Positions 54,729 to 64,000 of a stretch of DNA of 64,000 nucleotides are shown one piece after another. The translations under genes were made by a program, and so were the position numbers. Positions within the stretch are counted from its first letter, which is position 1, and each line of letters opens with the position of its first letter. The notes beneath the pieces are model-generated. The model was not told the DNA's origin. It saw only the letters and a list, made by a program, of their open reading frames with translations, and searched no databases. This stretch comes from Leptidea sinapis. Taxonomy: Eukaryota > Arthropoda > Insecta > Lepidoptera > Pieridae. The stretch covers positions 5,766,001 to 5,830,000 of the forward strand of contig NC_066273.1 of NCBI RefSeq assembly GCF_905404315.1. Direction: 5' to 3'.

Positions 54729-54882
54729 TAAAAAAGGTAGAACGATCGAATGGAAAATATAGGATCAGGAAAGGCATTTCAGAAAGTAAGCAAATATTAA
54801 AAATTAGTTCATATGAACTAATTTTTAATATTCTCGATCGTTCTACCTTTTTTATTAGGCATTTTAATAAAAATGCCTAAAT
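54729..54882. repeat. Nested perfect palindromes
   Basis: Three inverted repeats lie in 154 bases. Outer: a perfect 21-base inverted repeat, 54729-54749 with 54834-54854 (core GGTAGAACGATCG). Inner: a perfect 40-base palindrome without loop at 54793-54832 (each arm AATATTAAAAATTAGTTCAT). Adjacent: TTAGGCATTTT/AAAATGCCTAA at about 54855-54881. Non-coding. Confidence 0.85.
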
Positions 54883-55690
54883 GTTTAAACGATTTACACC
54901 TTAATAAAAATCACGAGTGTCTGTATGCAATAAGGGTTTGATACCAAAAAATTATCAGTGAACTAAGTAAATTGTAATCATATCAACTTACCCCATAAAC
55001 AGACAGATTTTATGATTATTTCATGATGAGAACGGTAAGTTACCCAACTAAATATTAGGGTTATTTGTATAATTTTTAAAGTATCATTGAGACTTCGTCC
55101 CATTGCGCGTCTACCAAATATCTAGCATGGGAAATATTCACATGAGATTCAATAAAAAATAATATATTGTTTTGACAACTCTATACAGTTACCGTGTAGC
55201 TATCAATGGTTTTTTTAAAAGCGGCCGCAGTGCGCACGCGTTTGTGGGTGGATTTTTTCACGTTTCTCCGCGATTAGAATGGTAAACTCCCATCGTAAAA
55301 CGTTTTATTGTTCAGGCAAGCTTAGATGTTTTTCACAACATTTACTAATATCATAATCATCTCTACTTTAAGACTTAAGATCAGAAATATACAGTTTCCA
55401 TATAATTTATAAAAATCAACATGTTAAGTAAATTTTATAAATTGTGGAAATATTTTTATATTGGAAAAAGCTATATTCTTTACGAACATTAGCAATATTG
55501 CTATTAAAGTTGAAGCAAACACCGTCTAAATAGTTTATTACTTCTATCTGTAACGTATGACCCATTAATATTTGTCAATGTTTTACCACAGAGTATGGAT
55601 GGATACTTACGTATTAAGTTTTTCTAATATGTTTTTATGGTAATAAGTGACATAATTAGTAAATGATCCACGTGACGAAAGAAGAAGTCC
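54883..55690. other. AT-rich intergenic DNA
   Basis: A short GC-rich patch at 55221-55250 (GCGGCCGCAGTGCGCACGCG). No gene or repeat recognised. Confidence 0.3.
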
Positions 55691-55694
55691 GTTC

Positions 55695-56262
55695 TTTTTC
55701 AGCCGGAAGACGTTCACTGCTGGACAAAGGCCTACCCCAAAGATCGCCATGACGGTGGGTCCTGCGTCAAACAACACTAGGTCTACCGTGGTCATCACTT
55801 GAGGACTTTACTACCCCAACGGCCGTCTGTTCTTCGAGATATGTGCCCTGCCCAATGCCACTTCAGTTTCGCAACCAAGGGCTATGTCGGTAACTGTAGT
55901 TCTCCTACGGATCTCCTCATTTCTGCTTCGATCTCGCAGGGAAACTCCGACCATTTCCCTTTCCAATGCCCTTTGAGCGACAAAGAGCTTTGTCATAAGG
56001 CCTATAGTTGTCACGTCTCCGTTTCGTAAGTCATCACTGGTAACACGCACTGGTTAAAAACCTTCGTCTTCAGATACTGTGTATTTTGAACGAGTTGATT
56101 TTACAGAGCTATTTCCCGAAATTGGATCTGCCCAACTTGATTATTTGTCCAAGATAGACAGCCGTACTCGTCAACAATTTCGAGAGTACAGTTCCCAACT
56201 GTTACGGGAGTAGGTGCGATATGGACGTTAGACATAATCGTGTCGAATAAATTTGTTGTCAA
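55695..56262 (-). pseudogene. RTE-type LINE reverse-transcriptase C-terminal part
   Basis: The minus strand in broken frames gives NCTLEIVDEYGCLSW, SACY, EREMVGVSLRDRSRNEEIRR and RTTVTDIA, and ends with the SLG-like UTR block at 55695-55800. Order and wording match the RTE clade (VDEY-YLGQ, GVSLRDRIRNE-IR--T-VTDI). Frameshifts and stops show it is dead. Confidence 0.8.
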
Positions 56263-56819
56263 CGACAAGTCAATATAAATCAGTTATCACACGCGTTATA
56301 ATACTTTTAAAAAGTATTTAATTTAAATGATCCCCTCATTGCTTGCTACATCCGTTACATAGCTTATATAAATGATTGTAATCAACAAGTGTTTCGAAAC
56401 ACAATACGCCAAACACCAAAAAGATTATCAGTAAAGAACACTCATTGTTTCCCTTCATCTTATTTGCATACAGGCCATCATCTGCTCTCTACTGATCTAT
56501 ACACGATTGAATCGCCCATCGTTTTGCCTTTATTTTATCATTCACTGATGCTTTCGAATACGATGAATAACGAATCAACGACATAGGTCTATATGATATC
56601 AATGATAAGTTTTAATTACGGTTCGTACACGATGATCAATTAAAATGATTTCGTATCACTATGTGGCTGTTTATGGCTTGATGTGTTCATTAAATTGCTT
56701 GGTACTTTCTTCAAACAATTGTGTGTTTGAGTTTCAAATTTATTATGCTAATAAGTACTTCAATAATTATTCTGTGCAAGCTTCTTATTGTTAGTAATTT
56801 AAATATGACACAACTTCAC
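56263..56819. other. AT-rich intergenic DNA
   Basis: Nothing recognised; a 65-codon frame at 56389 is unremarkable. Confidence 0.25.
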
Positions 56820-57090
56820 AACAACTTTTGTGAATCAATTTGATTGATTCAAATCACGGAAATGTCATTTATGAATGCCAAAAAAATAAAATTTTTATCT
56901 TATTGAATCTACCGCTACTTCGTAAAGGGTTGAGCTAATGAGAAGAAGTAGCAAGAAACTCATTGCCACTCTTTTATATCAAGATTTACATTTAAGTACA
57001 TCGATTTACAAATCATTTCAAATTACAATATAATATGTAAAATGATGCAACAGACACACTCAAACGTCAAATAGTCAATGTCCTACATTT
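56820..57090 (-). repeat. LINE 3' UTR (family G), inverted
   Basis: AATCTACCGCTACTTCGTAA and AGCAAGAAACTCATTGCCAC are the inverted blocks of 22590-22800, preceded by the GATT-rich tail (inverted). Confidence 0.65.
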
Positions 57091-57288
57091 AGTAAGTCAA
57101 AAAAGGAAATGTACCTAAATTAATTCAAAAATTATTGAGTACAGTAGCTGCATCATCCACATACACCATAAATAAGTATAGGTATTCTGTGAGCATTTTA
57201 GTAGCGATTATAAATAAATAAATATGTGTATATCCATACATATATAGATTGATTGATTGATTCAAATTGTAGTCGTACCGTTATAGAA

Positions 57289-57440
57289 ATACCGCACACG
57301 AAAGTTCCTTGAAATCAGACTATGGAGGAAGGCCACACATCCAGATTGTCGGTTGGAATGAAAATATCCTTATTTGTGAAGTTTCATGGTGTGCAGGTGG
57401 AATTCAGCAGCAGGAATCAGGTCACACAGTTCTATGGAAC
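57289..57440 (-). pseudogene. LINE family B fragment, inverted
   Basis: The minus strand encodes IELCDLIPAAEFHLHTMK and, with changes, the RFSRN-like FKELS region. It ends at both sides without UTR. Confidence 0.6.
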
Positions 57441-57444
57441 TCAT

Positions 57445-58432
57445 ACTAGAATTTATTATTGGGAAGTATAATAATAACGTTAAGGTATGATAATTTAGCC
57501 TAGGTATCAATTCAATGTCTACAAAAATATTCTGAAAACAGATACTTAAATATTGAAAAATCATAAATTACTTAAATCATGTTTTATCTAAATGATAATA
57601 CCTCGTAATTGACCGTAAGTGATTTGGTTCACATGACTAGAAGATTGGATGGATATATGAATTATATTTTCGCCATTACGAGCTAGGCAAGCAAGGTGTG
57701 GTCTTTAGTGATGTCAGCCGATGCTTTCGAAACTCGATGTCGATAAAATAATGAGATAATGTTCTATAGTATCAAGAATTGTTGAGTCACCTAATTGGCT
57801 AAGAAAGATCTTAATTGATTTTAAATCGTTAGAATTTTAACTTCAATTACAGTAAACGTCTCTTGTGACCAAGCAAGCTGTTAATTTTGAGGAAATTCAA
57901 AATACAGAATATTAACGTTTTACAAAATGTAATAACTCGTGTTTAAAACCTCTAAAAATAATTTTATTTAAATTTACATAAAATACCCTAGGTTTTTAAT
58001 TATAAAAAAAAAATCGTTACGTAAAATAACTAGGCGATTGTAAATATTACATACAATCATGTTATTTTGAGAGGGAAAAATATTAGATGTACTGCATAAT
58101 TAAATATTCAGAAATCCTACTAAAAATTATGATATACTCACACAAAAAAAAGCCCGACCATCCTTATCTTGAAGCAATTTAAGCCATTTTCGACCCCCTC
58201 GATCGATAAACTACAAGCCTGAATGGAAGTTGGGACAGAATAAATTGACTGACTTGGTATTAAATAGATCTCACAACTTTTTACGGAAGAAGAACTGAGT
58301 TGCGACACTTGGTTTTTTTACAAGTTATGTTTTGATGGCATTAATTAAACTGAATACACATAGGAATCGTACCGGTGGCGGAGAGAGAGTATCGCGGAGC
58401 CGAGACCAGGGTCAAGGAGGTGCGTGAAGTCA
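57445..58432. other. AT-rich intergenic DNA
   Basis: Nothing recognised apart from a mixed-composition segment just left of the SINE at 58436 (GGCGGAGAGAGAGTATCGCG). Confidence 0.25.
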
Positions 58433-58435
58433 TTT

Positions 58436-58722
58436 TCGACGACCTGTATAGCCGAGTGGTTAGCGATCCTACCTACAAAGCTAGAGGTCCCGGGTTCGAA
58501 TCCCGGTAGGTGCAAGCATTTATATGATGAATATGGATGTTTGTTTCCGAGTCATGGATGGTTAAAAGTATTTATGTATGTTTATATGAATTTATGTATG
58601 TTTAAGTAAGTATATTGTATTAAATATATCATTGTCTTGTAACCCATAAAACAGGCTATATACGCTTAACTTTGGGCAAGATAATTTGTGTCAATATTAT
58701 TATTATTATATTATTATTTTTA
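58436..58722 (+). mobile_element. tRNA-headed SINE (family S), copy 4
   Basis: CGACGACCTGTATAGCCGAG start, box B GGTTCGAATCC intact, full body with AAGTAAGTATATTGTATT, and tail (ATT)n at 58697-58721. Best full-length + strand copy. Confidence 0.87.
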
Positions 58723-59119
58723 ATTTTTAATTTTATAAATGAAATAGTACATAAGTTATACGGAGCAACACAATGAAATGATGTTTAAGTGGTATAAATT
58801 TTTAACACTGTTTATAATTTTCTTCTCATAATAAGATGCAATGTACGAGCATGTTAACAGCTAAGCCGTTTTTTTTTAAAACATCTACGCAAGAAAAATT
58901 TATTAAATTACGTAAATTATTGTATATTTTTTTCACAATCATTATTTTTCCGAACGTATGATAATATATAATATAATAGAGAAGTTAGACCACATAGGAT
59001 TCTGGGACTCCTCATCATAATTAATATAATGGAACACGTATGTATAATCTAATATATAATTTAATAATAATAATTTTTTTGCCATGTGTTTACTATAAAT
59101 TTTTCCTTTGTAATCGGTT
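58723..59119. other. AT-rich intergenic DNA
   Basis: Nothing recognised. Confidence 0.25.
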
Positions 59120-59127
59120 TTGAATAA

Positions 59128-59360
59128 CATATCGATAATAAATAACTTATCGATAACTCGATCCCTTCACTTCGGTTCGCGTGACCTCTGCCCTCCGCCC
59201 GCGCATCGCACACTCGTTCGCTCGAGGCTATCCCGCCCTACACCTTTAGTTGGTATCGAAAAAATATCGATCCTCAACCAAAATCTTATTGATCGCTCGC
59301 TGTTTAGTTGCGGTCGTGACTTGAAATTGCGTTTTGTAGGTCTTTTTGGAACTTGAACTT
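59128..59360. promoter_or_regulatory. GC-rich island with two DRE-like sites, candidate promoter
   Basis: TATCGATA occurs at 59130-59137 and inside TTATCGATAA at 59147-59156, and TATCGAT again near 59264. It is the binding word of insect DREF, usual at housekeeping promoters. The following 150 bases are GC-rich (CTCCGCCCGCGCATCGCACA) in an AT-rich neighbourhood. No coding exon can be tied to it on either strand. Confidence 0.4.
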
Positions 59361-59810
59361 ATAAAGCATGAATTTTATTTGCGTCTTAATGTTTTGTCGT
59401 TCTAAAAGATCATATTTCATTTCTAAACATCTAATTTGTGTATTATTAAATTTGGTAATCTTATAACAATGTGCGTACCTATAATTGTCGATTTGTAAAG
59501 TATCGCTGCCGTATAATGTCATATCGCTATCTGTTAATAGCTATTTAGTCTGTTATATAGTTATTCAATAAAAATAGAAAAAATGTAAGCCCTTAAAATT
59601 TTGATGAGGTTAACCATCACTTAAGTATTCCAACATATGTTTTGTTTTTCTATAATTTGTAGTGATTTTGCAGTGTATTTCATTACGAAATTAAGCGGTT
59701 AGAGATTTGAGATAGTAAACATTAATAAATACAAATTTTATTACCTTCTCCTTTTCTTTGAAGTCGGTTCAACACAATGTCTTATGAGAGTAAGAACGTA
59801 AACAATATGT
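59361..59810. other. AT-rich intergenic DNA
   Basis: Includes a short family D end (TTCTTTGAAGTCGGTTC at about 59755). Otherwise nothing recognised. Confidence 0.25.
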
Positions 59811-59811
59811 T

Positions 59812-60180
59812 ATGTTTCCCGTATCCCGCATCGTTCATAAAATTTTGTATTTCAAATTTTATTTGTGTATTAATTCTAGAAATGAGGGTTATCACTTTAA
59901 AAACATAACATATTGTTATATTTACAAGAGCGAGATCCCAAGTCAATTTCCTAATATGCAAATATTGGGGTTGAGCAGGTTATCAACTGTAAAGTAGATC
60001 CTGTAGATGAAGCCACAACCTGAGAGTTGAACAAAGCAAACAGAATTTTATAACGAGGGGGTACTCAAACGGTTAGCTCAGTTGGTTAGAGCACCGGCGC
60101 AGAACGCCGGAGGTCGTGGGTTCGTATCCCGCATGGTTCATAAAATGTTGTTTTTCAAATTTTATTTGTGTATTAAGAAC
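59812..60180 (+). mobile_element. tRNA-bearing repeat (family T), head-to-tail partial dimer
   Basis: First comes the end of one tRNA-like head (GTATCCCGCATCGTTCATAA), then the complete body, then a second, well-preserved head at about 60067-60140 (TTAGCTCAGTTGGTTAGAGC, box B GGTTCGTATCC), then GTTCATAA again. The GTTCATAA words are 303 bases apart (59833 and 60136). The D, anticodon and T stems still pair but the acceptor ends do not, so I call it tRNA-like, not a tRNA gene. Confidence 0.75.
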
Positions 60181-63018
60181 GTATTTATAATATTATGAAC
60201 TACTATAATATGTAGGTTTTTGTTTTTTTCTTTTCTAGGTTGGTTATTCTAATATGGTACATTCAACTCCTTAAATAAGAAAAATATTAAGTTACTCTAA
60301 TCTTAATTCTAGAAACCATACATGTAAATAATTATAATCTCTTTATTAAGCGTGAAATTTCAAAAATAAAAGTATAAATTAATTACTATCACGAAATACG
60401 TGGCAAGGCTCAATGATATTTTTAGACTTTAAAAACAAAAGGGTTTCTCAATTCGACTGTTTTTTTGAGTGAAAACTGGTAATTTTTTGAGATTACCGTT
60501 ACTGACACCGCTGTATATAAGTATGTAAAAATAAAGTGTATGTACGTTCACAGTTTTACTCACAAACCCATCACCCCCTTAAAAAGTGATGGGCCAATTA
60601 CCCTTTCAATAGCTTAGAATAGCTTGAAGGTTGAAAAGAACAATTTATATTTAAAAGGAGTAAAACAAATGATTTGTAAAAGAATGTGTTATATTCGTTT
60701 AAATCAATGAAAAATAATACGCGTGGGTACTTCTAATAACAATAACAATATATCCATAAGCAACAAGTCAATACAAAAAAAACCTCTTTACAAAGTTCGA
60801 TGAAAAGGTAAAATCTGTATCATTAAGCCTTTTCAAGCCACGTGTTAAAACATATGTTCATCATTACAACGCGCTTAGAATTATTCGAATTCCTTACATT
60901 ATTCACTGAAAGGCTTTCACATAACAATAGCTAACAAAGCCACCTTGACTCAATTAAATCTTAATTCGTACAAAGCATTCGATTAATGAAATTAAGTCGG
61001 CATTTACTCAACTTAACCATCCAAAGAACACAATGCCTTTAAATGGTAACAATCAACAGATAGAATCCTCGAATCGTCAATACAACAAAAGCCTTAACTA
61101 ACCCAGCCTGCCCTACAGTGACTATTAAAATTTAATGACATGATTTATTCGGTTGAAAAAAATACACACGAGAAAAGGGTACGATCTTACGATCCATTTT
61201 TCATATAACGCAGTTGGTAGCAAATGGTCAAATAAAAAATGTATAACAGAACCGACACTTTATGAAAAACACGGGTCCGACTGTGAGTCGGCTTTGTCAT
61301 CGGACAGAGAATTTATTCATGCTTACCTGTTGAGCTCCAGCCGTGAATAAAATTATAAAGAATATTCCATTTTTCTGGATTCATATTGCATAAGTTGTAT
61401 GGCAGCAAGAAAGTTTGAGCTCGCTTCGTATACATAAATATATTTACAATTTTGCCAATGCTGTGATTACGGAAAATCTTCAAATTAATTTTTACTCTAT
61501 ATTGAAAATATTCTTTATAAAATTAAAATAAATACCTTAAATATGGCAATTTTTTAGATAAAATTGCTACATCAAACTTTTACAAAAAAAAAAAACTACT
61601 GACGAGAACCAAAATATGTTCATTCATTTAAACTTTAACGTAAAGTGAAGGCTTTTATTATGATATAGTTTGGCATAAAGACAAGTAAAAATATGTTATA
61701 CAATTGCTTACTTTTTTAAACAACCTCCTGGTAACGAATGCCTACTCAATGCCACCTAGCAATTAATTTACTATTGCTCCATATTTAATATTAATTCTAT
61801 TATTCAAAGAGAAAACAATCTTCAAAGCGATTTTTAACTAAATAAATAATAATTTACAGATTCATTAGAAATTCAACATTTAAAAAAACCTAGTCAAACT
61901 TTCTTGTTCCCTAGCCGTAATATTTGGTCATTCTCTTAGTGGTAGCCGTCCCATTTATAATATTTTATAGAAATCAACAAAACAGAATCGAGAACATTAA
62001 CGTGAAATACAAAGCGCCGAGTCGTGCCCCGGTTTCGTACGGCATTTTTATTGGATATTAGTTACGAATAGTGTAGCCAGGTTTTTGAATAATGACAGAC
62101 ATTTGCCCATTGAAGTGTGAATGGTGTTATGATATGCAAATTAGTCGTGGTACACAAATTGGTCGTGATATAAAGAGGTTCGAGTTGGTTTATATTATTA
62201 ATGGTATTATAAACTATTGTGATTTGTGTATTGTTTACTTTACAGTTCTTTATACGGATTATAAACTAATTTTTTTCAACAAACTGAAGGTAGCCAGGAA
62301 CCATTCTGGAAACAACGCACATGCATCCCATAGTTTTTTGTTCGTCTAAGAAAGTTTACCAATGTGTCTTTAGTAAAACGGTTGAATATAGCAAAGAAAT
62401 TTTATGTTATGTTTATTTTTAAAAAGTAACTGAGCCTAATTCAAAAATCTTAATTTTAAAATTTTCTATGTAACATGAAGCGTATGTTACGAAATTTGAA
62501 AGATGCCATCGAGTGTCAAGATGCCACGCACACAAGTATCTAATAGTTGCAGTAATAAAAAGCTATTGTTCTTAGGTAGTGCGGTATCTAGTTGGAGCGC
62601 AGTGGAGACCAATCCTTAATCTAAGTTTTTTAACATTAGATTATATATCCTTTAATTGATAAGTTTATAATACTGCGACGGTTTGCTTTATGGTCACCCT
62701 ACAAATACTTGATAGTAATTTTTCTAACGCCACTCGATATGTTTACATTTAAATTCAAACATAGAATGTGGGTTTTCAGTTGACACAAACAGCTTTGATG
62801 ATAATGTTATTTAAATCTGATTGTTTAAACAAATAAATTTAAAGTGTTGCTTGATAAATTGTAAAACGTACAAGTTTGTCAAAATGCTCTGTTAAATATT
62901 TTAGTGCGCTAAGAAATTGTGATATTTTACATCAAATGAAAATGAGGAAGCTTCATAAATTTCAATTATAGAACCAAGTAAGCAAGAATGACAAGGTAAG
63001 ACATAGCTGAAAGGACAG
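60181..63018. other. Long AT-rich intergenic stretch
   Basis: 2.8 kb without any of the window's repeat families. Frames at 61153 (65 codons) and 62092 (85 codons) show nothing recognisable. Part of it (60830-61120) has balanced composition and could be regulatory. Confidence 0.3.
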
Positions 63019-63019
63019 A

Positions 63020-63190
63020 TAGCTGTTGGATCGATTAACTCCTTGAGTGCTGACCACGTACTGGAATGCTAGTAGGCCGTCCACAAGATGGATAGATGAT
63101 CTAGTCAAGAACACCGGAACAGGTTGGGTCATTGCGGAAGGCCTTTGTCCAGCAATGGACGTATTTCACCTAAAACGATGAGGAACGTAG
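63020..63190 (+). pseudogene. RTE-type LINE C-terminus
   Basis: The + frame gives GRPSTRWIDDLVKNTGTGW, then a frame change and AEGLCPAMDVFHLKR. GRP-x-x-RW-x-DD is the hallmark shortly before the end of arthropod RTE-type reverse transcriptases. Confidence 0.75.
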
Positions 63191-64000
63191 TTAGAGTTGG
63201 GCAGCAGAGTTTTAGACGTCTATACGTAGCACCAGTTGAACGTGGTGATCTCAAAGACCCGACTATTCCAGCAACACTTCGGTGCACGTCAAATGGTTCA
63301 AAGAGATGCTGATCTGCATCAGACCAGATAAGAACAATATTTCATATGTAGGCTGACTTGTACTTGACTTATCCTAGTACTAATAATTTCGGTTTTCTAG
63401 CACAATATAGACCAACCTATGAGGTTAAGATGAAAGACGTTAAGAATAAATTAAGACGAACTTTGTTCTTTCAATAAATTCTAGCAGTATACGAGTTCGG
63501 TAACTTTACCCTTAAAATCCGAGTCATTAACCACTGGTAGATTTTTTAGAAGAAATCTTCATACTCTTATAATATTATCCATAGGCAAAAAAAACCAAGC
63601 CATTGCCAGAATCAGGTTGGGGTGCCTTAAAATACCTTCACTCAAAGCTGAGGACGTGCCCTGCCTGGACCCTCTGAGGATCCTACGCTTCTTCAAAGAA
63701 ATTTGAGAATATAATTTAAATCCCGGCACAGTAAGTCCACACTTTTACTAGCGCAAGCAGGAGAACATCACAATAGATCTTAGGACTTAAGTGCATCTAA
63801 ATCTATAAAACTCATAATAATAATAGGCTAAAAAGATAAAGCTCTTAAAAAAACCATGATCCCTTTATAACAGAAGACAGCAGACAAAAAGACGCCAACA
63901 ACAGAAACAGGGAGAAACAAATTATTTCAAATCCCTAATTCCAAATTTGTTCTGGTCACCATGAATACGCAATTTCACATGTCAGCGTTTATTGTATTCT
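63191..64000. other. Unassigned intergenic DNA to the window end
   Basis: Nothing recognised beyond short frames. Confidence 0.25.

Noticed and set aside
60067..60140. Functional tRNA gene
   Set aside because: The D, anticodon and T stems pair, but the seven-base acceptor arms do not, the anticodon loop lacks U33, and the same tRNA-like head recurs in a repeated unit at 12.2, 35.4 and 51.6 kb.

Overview
The window is animal nuclear DNA, AT-rich and crowded with transposons. The repeat repertoire points to an insect, most likely a moth or butterfly: short Helitrons ending in a hairpin followed by CTAG, jockey- and RTE-type LINE tails, tRNA-headed SINEs, and a roughly 300-bp hairpin-bearing repeat present about 16 times. 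The species cannot be read from this sequence. I found no bacterial operons, CRISPR array, rRNA or functional tRNA.

Only one host protein gene can be built with confidence. It is a three-exon gene on the + strand (14300-16046) for a 348-residue odd-skipped-family zinc-finger repressor. It has four C2H2 fingers, an acidic N-terminus, a proline/tyrosine-rich middle and a C-terminal eh1-like Groucho-recruitment motif. The finger count favours odd itself over sob or bowl. Its GC-rich leader contains no AUG, and about 3.5 kb around the gene (13.2-16.7 kb) is free of recognisable repeats.

Layout. 0-13 kb: LINE remnants, Helitrons, MITEs and SINEs, often nested. 13-17 kb: the odd gene. 17-31 kb: dense LINE fragments, family A repeats, the Helitron at 19.9 kb and the foldback family D around 24-27 kb. 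31.4-35.2 kb: a nearly complete LINE whose endonuclease-reverse transcriptase ORF (944 aa) is intact and whose ORF1 is truncated at the 5' end. 35.9-38.6 kb: a Helitron with an internal minisatellite, a possible transposase fragment, and a long imperfect inverted repeat beside a GC-rich poly(A) insert. 38.6-46 kb: mostly unassigned AT-rich DNA with one possible minus-strand exon near 40.5 kb. 46-64 kb: a mariner pseudogene, RTE remnants, a tRNA-headed ~303-bp unit arranged head to tail, a nested perfect palindrome at 54.8 kb, and a GC-rich island with two DRE-like TATCGATA sites at 59.1 kb.

The genes do not form a pathway. The window is best read as a developmental transcription factor in a transposon-filled intergenic landscape that probably includes its regulatory DNA. 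I saw no convincing new multi-gene system. The most unusual items are structural: the nested palindromes, the head-to-tail tRNA-bearing repeat, LINE C-termini that look restriction-enzyme-like, and the intact LINE ORF2.
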